This document shows positions 1 through 4,876 of a DNA stretch of 5,866 bases, in pieces. Position 1 is the stretch's first letter, and each line of letters starts with the position of its first letter. The notes beneath the pieces were generated by a model. That model was not told the DNA's origin and did not search any database. It was given only the letters and a program-made list of their open reading frames with translations. The position numbers and the translations under genes were made by a program. This stretch comes from Sulfuritalea sp. (GTDB lineage Bacteria; Pseudomonadota; Gammaproteobacteria; Burkholderiales; Rhodocyclaceae): the NCBI GenBank assembly GCA_022843505.1, contig JALHNN010000191.1:1-5866 (forward strand), given 5' to 3'.

Positions 1-175
1 CGGCGCCGGCCGCGGCCTGGCGCTCGGCACGCTCCTGCACCACGCGGCGGCGGTCGACGATGCGGCCGAGGCGCACGTTGAGGGCATTGATCATGGTGGC
101 GATCGCCGTCAGCAGGAAGACCGGCGCGACCGCCAGCTGGATGACGCGGGTGATGTCGGTGAGGTGGGATTCCAT
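1..175 (-). CDS. DUF2721 family membrane protein, N-terminal part (runs off left edge)
   Basis: This is a partial gene: the ATG is at 175-173 and 58 complete codons are in the window before the left edge. The protein starts MESHLTDITRVIQLAVAPVF, then has a hydrophobic stretch at about residues 11-30 followed by NALNVRLGRIVDRRR and a charged Arg/Glu/Ala run. An N-terminal membrane helix followed by an 'NxRLGRIVDR' segment is typical of the DUF2721 family, small bacterial inner-membrane proteins of about 130-150 residues whose function is unknown. No strong Shine-Dalgarno sequence precedes the ATG. The gene is divergent from the cytochrome c gene and shares its short upstream region. No catalytic motif is visible in this portion. 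The family assignment is from recognition of the N-terminal pattern, so it is likely but not proven. Confidence 0.8.
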   Translation of the reverse strand, partial: MESHLTDITRVIQLAVAPVFLLTAIATMINALNVRLGRIVDRRRVVQERAERQAAAGA

Positions 176-281
176 GGGCGGGCTCGTTGACGGCAGTCTG
201 CATCAAACCAGATTTCCCCGCGCGGCGAAAGCCCCTCGCCGCCACCGCCGCCCCGGCGCGAACAATGGCATCATCCGCGCT
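176..281. promoter_or_regulatory. Divergent intergenic region between DUF2721 gene and cytochrome c gene
   Basis: This stretch must carry start signals for both divergent genes. On the plus strand a TTGACG at 187-192 resembles a -35 box, but only a weak -10 (CAGATT, 209-214) follows. Alternatively AACAAT at 261-266 could be a -10 box with no recognisable -35, which would give a very short leader to the GTG at 282. A perfect 7-bp inverted repeat (222-228 with 236-242, 7-nt loop) lies in the middle. It has no T-run on either side, so it is not an intrinsic terminator. Neither promoter is firmly identified. Confidence 0.3.
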
Positions 282-989
282 GTGCCTATCGTCTTCGCCT
301 CCCGTCGTCGCCGGGCCCTGCGTTTCCTGCCGGCATTTTTCCTCGCCGTCGCCTGCGGTGCCGCGGCGCAGGAGGCCGGCCGCCTGAACGAGCTGCTGTC
401 CGTTTGTGCTTCCTGCCACGGCCAGGACGGCGTCGCGCTGGGCGAGGACATACCCTCGCTCGGCGGCCAGAACGAAGCCTATCTCCACGGCACCCTGACC
501 GACTTCAAGGAAGGCAAACGTCCCTCGGCGATCATGCGCGGCATGACGCGCGACCTCGATGACGCGGACATGCGCGCCCTGGCCCGCCATTACGCCGCCA
601 AGCCCTACGTGCGCAAGCCCCAGGAAGTCGCGCCGGATCGCGCCGCGAGCGGGCGCGAGGTCTATCAGCGCCTGTGCCAGATCTGCCACCTCGACGAAGG
701 CCGGACCACCACCTATGCCGAGTATCCGCTGCTGGCGGGACAGTCGTTGAGCTACATGCAAAAGCAGATGAAACTGATCCTCGGCCAGCGACGCAGCGTC
801 GAGGTCGCCAAGCGCAGCATGCTGGACCTGCTCTCGCCGCAGCAGATCGACGATGCGATGCATTTCTTCGCCGGCCAGCGCGTGACGCCGGAACAGGTCA
901 GCGGCGGCCTGACGACGCCCGACAAGCGCACGCGGCGGCGGCGCTTCCGGACCGATCAGTTGCCGGAAGACCCGGCGGCCCCGGACTAG
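282..989 (+). CDS. Exported diheme cytochrome c (cytochrome c4/c553-like)
   Basis: A periplasmic electron carrier of 235 residues with two class-I cytochrome c domains. The N-terminus is an export signal: Arg-rich residues 8-11, hydrophobic core about 12-25, probable cleavage after AAA at 27-29. Heme sites are CASCH (42-46) and CQICH (132-136). Candidate Met axial ligands are M85/M88 for domain 1 and M180 for domain 2, by position relative to the terminal helix of each domain. This two-domain arrangement is that of cytochrome c4/c553 proteins, which pass electrons to terminal oxidases or reductases. The open frame extends upstream to 60, but that part is antisense to the DUF2721 gene. The GTG at 282 places the signal peptide at the N-terminus and no in-frame ATG lies nearby. 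No clear Shine-Dalgarno is seen. The tail is unusually basic (RTRRRRFR, about 216-223). The electron-transfer partner cannot be told from this window. The gene ends 7 bp from the convergent acyltransferase gene. Confidence 0.88.
   Translation: MPIVFASRRRRALRFLPAFFLAVACGAAAQEAGRLNELLSVCASCHGQDGVALGEDIPSLGGQNEAYLHGTLTDFKEGKRPSAIMRGMTRDLDDADMRALARHYAAKPYVRKPQEVAPDRAASGREVYQRLCQICHLDEGRTTTYAEYPLLAGQSLSYMQKQMKLILGQRRSVEVAKRSMLDLLSPQQIDDAMHFFAGQRVTPEQVSGGLTTPDKRTRRRRFRTDQLPEDPAAPD
944..969. repeat. Inverted repeat at the convergent gene ends
   Basis: CTTCCGG (944-950) and CCGGAAG (963-969) form a perfect 7-bp stem with a 12-nt loop, inside the last codons of the cytochrome gene and just beyond the stop of the convergent acyltransferase gene. 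It could slow transcription arriving from the acyltransferase side, but no T-run follows on either strand, so it is not a canonical intrinsic terminator. Confidence 0.35.
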
Positions 990-996
990 CCCGCGA

Positions 997-1899
997 TCAC
1001 TTCGCCGCTTGCGCCAGCAGGCGCGCGATCTGCGCGTCCTTGTCGCGCCAGAGCTGGCGCACCCAGACGGCAAAGGCCTCGCGCGTCGCGGCGTCGGCGG
1101 CGTAGTCGCTGCCCATCAGGTGTTCCGGCACCGGCAGGCTCTGCACGCGGACGATGACCCGGCGCATGCGGCCGCAGAGGAAATCGGCGAAGCCGGGCGC
1201 GCCGTCGGGATAGACGATGGTGACGTCGAGGATGGCACGGAACTTGTCGCCCATGGCATTGAGCGCCAGGGCGATGCCGCCGGCCTTGGGCTTGAGCAGG
1301 TGGCGGTAGGGCGAGTTCTGCTTCGCGTGCTTGGCCGGCGTGAAGCGCGTACCCTCGAGGAAGTTCATCACGCTGGTGGGAATCAGGGCGAACTTCTCGC
1401 AGGCGCGGCGGGTGGCCTCCTGGTCCTTGCCGCGCATCTCCGGATGCAGTTTCAGGTACTCCTCGGAGTGGCGGCGCATGAAGGGGAAATCCAGCGCCCA
1501 CCAGGCCAGGCCCATGAAAGGCACCCACTTCAGCTGGTCCTTGATGAAGAACTTTAGCAGCGGGATGCGGCGGTTGAAGATGTGCTGGAGGACGAAGATG
1601 TCGGCCCAGGTCTGGTGGTTGCTGTTGACCAGGTACCAGCCGCGCGGGTCCAGCCCGGCGACGCCCTGCACATCCCAGTCCATGGCCTGGGTAAGGACCA
1701 TCCAGCCGCTGTTGCCCGCGATCCAGGCTTCGGCGATGCGCACCAGCACCGGGTCGATGGCCAGGCGCACGGCCTTGAACGGCAGGACCAGGCGCACCAC
1801 GGCCAGTGCCAGCAGCAGCGGCACCCACAGCAGGATGTTGAGCAGCAGCAGCAGGAAGGCGACCAGGCCGAGCAGCGGCCCCGGCAGGAAGTTCAGCAT
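997..1899 (-). CDS. PlsC/YihG-like membrane acyltransferase
   Basis: A 300-residue member of the 1-acylglycerol-3-phosphate acyltransferase superfamily, which moves an acyl group from acyl-CoA or acyl-ACP onto lysophospholipid-type acceptors at the inner membrane. An N-terminal hydrophobic segment (about 9-39) should anchor it. The catalytic H(X)4D motif is NHQTWAD, with H95 and D100. The acceptor-binding motif is FLEGTRFT (180-187), followed by LLKPKAGG (201-208) and VTIVYPDG (226-233). The WAD after the histidine and the length of about 300 residues resemble E. coli YihG and related proteins rather than the shorter housekeeping PlsC, so the exact substrate is open. The ATG at 1899 lies 6 nt after the matB stop, with GAGG at 1907-1904 as ribosome binding site. 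The gene is therefore probably co-transcribed and translationally coupled to matB. Confidence 0.9.
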   Translation of the reverse strand: MLNFLPGPLLGLVAFLLLLLNILLWVPLLLALAVVRLVLPFKAVRLAIDPVLVRIAEAWIAGNSGWMVLTQAMDWDVQGVAGLDPRGWYLVNSNHQTWADIFVLQHIFNRRIPLLKFFIKDQLKWVPFMGLAWWALDFPFMRRHSEEYLKLHPEMRGKDQEATRRACEKFALIPTSVMNFLEGTRFTPAKHAKQNSPYRHLLKPKAGGIALALNAMGDKFRAILDVTIVYPDGAPGFADFLCGRMRRVIVRVQSLPVPEHLMGSDYAADAATREAFAVWVRQLWRDKDAQIARLLAQAAK

Positions 1900-1908
1900 G
1901 AAGCCTCA
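1900..1908 (-). promoter_or_regulatory. Ribosome binding site overlapping the matB stop codon
   Basis: On the minus strand the matB stop TGA (1908-1906) runs directly into GAGG (1907-1904), followed by four bases and the acyltransferase ATG. Stop codon and Shine-Dalgarno share bases, so a ribosome terminating on matB sits on the start signal of the next gene. This supports the chosen ATG and suggests translational coupling. Confidence 0.6.
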
Positions 1909-3441
1909 GCGCTTCGGCATCGGCGAATATTCCTGGCGCAGCAGGTTCTTCTGCACCTTGCCCATGGCATTGCGCGGCAGCTCGTCGACCAGGTACACCC
2001 ACTTCGGCACCTTGAAGTTGGCCAGCCGGTCCTTGACCGCGGCGATGATGCCGGCCTCGGTGAGCGCGCGGCCTTCGGCATTCTTCTGCCGCACCACGAC
2101 GGCCGTCACCGCCTCGCCGAAATCCGGATGCGGCAGGCCGACCACGGCCGACTCGGCGACGCCGGGCAGGGCGTCGATCAGCTCCTCGATCTCCTTCGGG
2201 TAGACGTTGAGCCCGCCGGTGATCACCAGGTCCTTGGAGCGGCCGCTGATGGTGATGTAGAACTCGGCATCCCAGCTGCCCATGTCGCCGGTCTTGAAGA
2301 AACCGTCGGCGGTGAATTCCTCTTTGGTCTTTTCCGGCATGCCCCAGTAGCCGAGGAAGACGTTGTCGCCCTTGACCTGGATGGCGCCGATCTCACCCGT
2401 CTTCGCCGCCGTACCGCCGGCGCCGACTATCCGTATCGTCGTCCCTGGCAGCGGGAAGCCGACGGTGCCGCCGCGCCGCTCGCCCTCGTAGGGATTGGAG
2501 GTGAACATGCCGCCCTCGGTCATGCCGTAGCGTTCGAGGATGGTGTGTCCCGTGCGCGCCTTGAACTCGTCGAAGGTTTCCTTCAGCAGCGGCGCCGAGC
2601 CGGAGATGAACAGGCGCATGCGGCGGCAGGTGTCGCGGCCGAAGCCAGGGTCGAGCAGCAGGCGCACGTAGTAGGTGGGCACGCCCATCATCACCGTCGA
2701 CGCCGGCAGCAGCGCCATAGCGCGCGCGGCATCGAACTTCGGCTCGAAGAACATCGCCGAGCCGTTCAGCAGCGCGGTATGGCAGGCGACGAACAGGCCA
2801 TGCACGTGGAAGGTCGGCAGCATGTGCAGCAGCACATCATTGGGCTGGAAATGCCAGTACTCGTGCAGGGTGCGCGCGTTGTGCGCGAGGTTGCCGTGGG
2901 ACAGCATCGCCCCCTTCGAGCGCCCGGTCGTGCCCGAGGTGTAGAGGATGGCGGCGAGGTCATCCTTCTCCCGCGCCACGGTGGCGAACTCGTCCGCATG
3001 CGGCGTCGCGGCCTCGATCAGCGAACCGCGCCCGGCATCGTCGAGCTCCAGCACCGTGCACCCGCTGGCAACGCCGGCCTGGGCCGCCAGCTCGTCGGCC
3101 AGGGCGCGCACCTGCGGCCGGCAGACGAAGAGCCCCGGCGTCGCGTCCTTGAGGAAATGCTCCAGTTCATGGCGCTGGTAGGCCGGATTGAGCGGCAGGA
3201 AGACGGTGCCGGCGCGCAGGGAGGCGAGGTAGAGCACCAGCGCCTCGGGCGTCTTTTCCACCTGGGCGGCAACCCGGTCGCCCGGCTTCAGGCCCAGCGC
3301 GACGATCATGCCGGCCATGCGCGCCGAGGCGCGTTCGATGTCGCCGTAGGTCCAGGCGCGGCCATCCGGCAGGATCAGGCAGGGCGCGGCGGGGTCGCGG
3401 GGGAATCCGCTGGCAAGTACCGTATAGAGGTTCTGGTTCAT
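1906..3441 (-). CDS. matB: Malonyl-CoA synthetase (MatB-type acyl-CoA ligase)
   Basis: A full-length 511-residue ANL-superfamily adenylating enzyme. MatB makes malonyl-CoA from malonate, CoA and ATP, via malonyl-AMP and releasing AMP and PPi, in the cytoplasm. Motifs in order: P-loop YTSGTTGRSKG (167-177), LPTFHVHGLF (208-217), RLFISGSAPLL (276-286), ERYGMTE (303-309) followed by TSNPYEGER (314-322), TGD (384-386), hinge GRSKD (400-404), and PRNAMGKVQKN (489-499) with the catalytic Lys K495. The MatB assignment rests on the RLFISGSAPLL, YGMTE..TSNPY, GYWxMPEKTKxEF and VYPKEIE segments and the overall length, which match remembered Rhodopseudomonas MatB better than long-chain acyl-CoA ligases. 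The residue that reads the malonate carboxylate could not be verified by hand, so methylmalonate or a related dicarboxylate is possible. The ATG at 3441 has no good Shine-Dalgarno. In the family the catalytic lysine can be acetylated to switch the enzyme off. The neighbouring TRAP permease supports a malonate role. Confidence 0.82.
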   Translation of the reverse strand: MNQNLYTVLASGFPRDPAAPCLILPDGRAWTYGDIERASARMAGMIVALGLKPGDRVAAQVEKTPEALVLYLASLRAGTVFLPLNPAYQRHELEHFLKDATPGLFVCRPQVRALADELAAQAGVASGCTVLELDDAGRGSLIEAATPHADEFATVAREKDDLAAILYTSGTTGRSKGAMLSHGNLAHNARTLHEYWHFQPNDVLLHMLPTFHVHGLFVACHTALLNGSAMFFEPKFDAARAMALLPASTVMMGVPTYYVRLLLDPGFGRDTCRRMRLFISGSAPLLKETFDEFKARTGHTILERYGMTEGGMFTSNPYEGERRGGTVGFPLPGTTIRIVGAGGTAAKTGEIGAIQVKGDNVFLGYWGMPEKTKEEFTADGFFKTGDMGSWDAEFYITISGRSKDLVITGGLNVYPKEIEELIDALPGVAESAVVGLPHPDFGEAVTAVVVRQKNAEGRALTEAGIIAAVKDRLANFKVPKWVYLVDELPRNAMGKVQKNLLRQEYSPMPKR

Positions 3442-3471
3442 GGCGGCGCGGCCGGCAAACGCAAGGCGCCC

Positions 3472-3477
3472 ATTGTA
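3472..3477 (-). promoter_or_regulatory. Possible -10 box for matB
   Basis: In the 68-bp gap between the ATPase stop and the matB start, the minus strand reads TACAAT, one base from the sigma-70 consensus. It would give a leader of about 20-25 nt. No recognisable -35 box lies 16-18 bp upstream, where the sequence is plain GC-rich. It may be a weak or activator-dependent promoter that lets matB be expressed apart from the ATPase, or a chance match. Confidence 0.3.
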
Positions 3478-3509
3478 GCCAAGCCCGTCCGGGGCGGCGC
3501 TAAGCCAGC

Positions 3510-4700
3510 TCAGTGTTTCCAGTCGTCGCCCGGCATTATTCGCTTCATGAACTCATTGAACAGCGGTACGGTAAATGCCGTGTCGCCGTGGCTGGGACTC
3601 CAGATCATGCCCTTGACGATCAACTGGCTCCGGGTTGGGCCTAGCGAAGTGACATCGCGGCGCAACTGTTCGGCAATGTCGCCAGAGCGGTGCGGGCCGG
3701 GGCCAAGCTCGGCCATGGCCCGCAAATATTTCTTTTCCAATGGGGTCAAGCGGTCGAAGCGGACCCGGAAAAAACTCTCGTCCAATGCGGCAACCGCAGT
3801 TGCGGTGGCGTGCTCGACATCCTGAAGCGTGATCGGCGACGCGTCAGCCGCATCCCAGGCGTGCTTGCCCCATTCCTGCAGGAAGTAGGGATAACCGCGC
3901 GTCTCCTGAACAATCCGGTCGAGCGCATCTTCTTCCACAACCACGGCCTGGTCCAGCGCGGGCTTGGTGATCGCCAGGCGCGCCGCATCACGCGGCAGCG
4001 GCCCGATCTGGGGAAAATCGAACAGCCGTTCCGCATAAGACTTGGCCCGACCCATCTTCCCGGGCAACTGAGGCAGACCTGCACCTACCAGCACAACAGG
4101 CAAGCTGCGCTGGGCAGTACGGTGCAATGCTGTGATCAAAGCCGCCAGTTCTTCCTCGGCCACATATTGAAGCTCATCCACGAACATAACCAAGGCCGTG
4201 CCAGCTTTCTTCGCCGCATCCCCGGTCACTTCCAGTAGTGCCTGCAAGTCGTGTTCGAGATCGCCGTTGTCTGCTAGGCCCGGTTCCGGATCGAAGTCCA
4301 AGCCCACTTCGATGTCCTGGTACTTGATCTTGAGCGCCTTGGCAAAACCTGCGAGCCCACGCAGGGCACGCTGGGCATATTCCTTTGCCAGTTCGTTGCG
4401 GGACAGCCGCAACAGCGCCTGCCTCAACTGCGGTGCCAAAATGGCCGGCAGAGACCGGCTTTCGGGTGCTTCGACGCGGAGTGTCTGGATTCCCACTGCC
4501 TCGGCATCGTCACGCAGCCGATCCAGCAATACCGTCTTCCCCACGCCTCGCAATCCCACCATCAGGATGCTTTTTGTGGGCCGGCCGGCCCGCACTCTTT
4601 TAAGCGCGATATGAACCATTTGACGTAGTTCGTCGCGCCCCGCCAGTTCTGGCGGCGGCGTGCCCGCCCCCGGCGCGTAGGGGTTATTGACTGGATCCAT
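3510..4700 (-). CDS. Orphan AAA+/STAND-like ATPase with C-terminal winged-helix-like region
   Basis: A 396-residue P-loop ATPase of unknown role. Seen: a Pro/Gly-rich N-terminus leading into ELAGRDEL (18-25, the entry segment common in archaeal-type AAA ATPases); Walker A GLRGVGKT (49-56); Walker B ALVMFVDELQ (169-178, with D175 and E176); a sensor-1-like strand VVLVGAGLP (202-210); an Arg (R225) in KSYAERLFDF that could act in trans; and GYPYFLQ (269-275), like the GxP region of STAND and Orc1/Cdc6-like ATPases. Residues about 320-390 (from LTPLEKKYL through SGDIAEQL, LIVKGMI to VPLFNEFMKRI) read as a winged helix-turn-helix, suggesting DNA binding. No effector domain, membrane helix or protease/nuclease motif is visible. 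The DNA is visibly less GC-rich than both flanks (two hand-counted 60-base lines gave 55 and 58%, against 70% for one matB line). The ATG at 4700 is supported by the N-terminus and by a TATAAT just upstream. It may be a horizontally acquired regulator, stress or defence ATPase, but function is not established. Confidence 0.85.
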   Translation of the reverse strand: MDPVNNPYAPGAGTPPPELAGRDELRQMVHIALKRVRAGRPTKSILMVGLRGVGKTVLLDRLRDDAEAVGIQTLRVEAPESRSLPAILAPQLRQALLRLSRNELAKEYAQRALRGLAGFAKALKIKYQDIEVGLDFDPEPGLADNGDLEHDLQALLEVTGDAAKKAGTALVMFVDELQYVAEEELAALITALHRTAQRSLPVVLVGAGLPQLPGKMGRAKSYAERLFDFPQIGPLPRDAARLAITKPALDQAVVVEEDALDRIVQETRGYPYFLQEWGKHAWDAADASPITLQDVEHATATAVAALDESFFRVRFDRLTPLEKKYLRAMAELGPGPHRSGDIAEQLRRDVTSLGPTRSQLIVKGMIWSPSHGDTAFTVPLFNEFMKRIMPGDDWKH

Positions 4701-4740
4701 GGCACCAGATTATATTAAGTTTTGTCTATTTACAAGATAA
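4701..4740 (-). promoter_or_regulatory. AT-rich promoter of the ATPase gene
   Basis: A perfect TATAAT lies at 4714-4709 on the minus strand, with only 8 bases between it and the ATG at 4700. Transcription from it would start within about two bases of the start codon, giving a leaderless or nearly leaderless mRNA; no Shine-Dalgarno sequence is present. The -35 box is unclear: TCTTGT at 4737-4732 has 17-bp spacing but matches poorly. Confidence 0.5.
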
Positions 4741-4747
4741 AGATAAG
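4736..4747 (+). repeat. Tandem hexamer GATAAA/GATAAG in AT-rich block
   Basis: Two adjacent near-identical hexamers, GATAAA and GATAAG, sit immediately upstream of the proposed ATPase -35 region, within about 65 bp that are overwhelmingly A/T (roughly 4708-4772). They could be an operator half-site pair or simply low-complexity DNA. Confidence 0.35.
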
Positions 4748-4810
4748 TTAAATAATCTAAATCAAACAAGGGTGACTGCTTCCGAGATGCCTCGGCAGGC
4801 AAGCGTCGGC

Positions 4811-4846
4811 AAAAGAGGGGCGGCTCCCCGATCGGAGGGCCGTCCC
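4811..4846 (-). terminator. Intrinsic terminator downstream of dctM
   Basis: On the minus strand, starting 30 bases after the dctM stop, a 13-position stem (4846-4834 with 4829-4817) closes on a GATC loop. It is GC-rich, with two mismatches and one G-T pair, and is followed at once by TCTTTT (4816-4811). An outer 6-bp pair (4858-4853 with 4810-4805) brackets it. This should end transcription of the TRAP operon before the ATPase gene. The plus strand has no T-run after the stem, so it works in one direction only. Confidence 0.8.
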
Positions 4847-4876
4847 GCCAGCGCCGACTTTCAACACCGGCCAGCG

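Noticed and set aside
60..281. N-terminal extension of the cytochrome c frame to an ATG at 60
   Set aside because: It would put over 70 residues before the signal peptide and lies antisense to the recognised DUF2721 gene.
986..2002. Alternative minus-strand frame overlapping the acyltransferase
   Set aside because: The Ala/Pro/Arg/Gly-rich product has no motifs. The real frame here carries the NHQTWAD and FLEGTRFT motifs.
3480..3509. GC-rich hairpin after the ATPase stop as a terminator
   Set aside because: Only a 4-bp core stem (GCCC/GGGC) with bulged extension and no T-run on the minus strand, so read-through into matB is likely.
1582..3825. Very long open frame on the plus strand opposite matB and the acyltransferase
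   Set aside because: It is antisense to two genes with complete family motifs, its product is rich in Gln/His/Arg/Ala/Gly with no recognisable domain, and it runs through the matB start and into the ATPase gene. This is typical of shadow frames in GC-rich DNA.
3442..4800. Target-site duplication or transposon ends around the ATPase gene
   Set aside because: No convincing direct or terminal inverted repeat was found by eye between the two borders; short partial matches are no better than chance.
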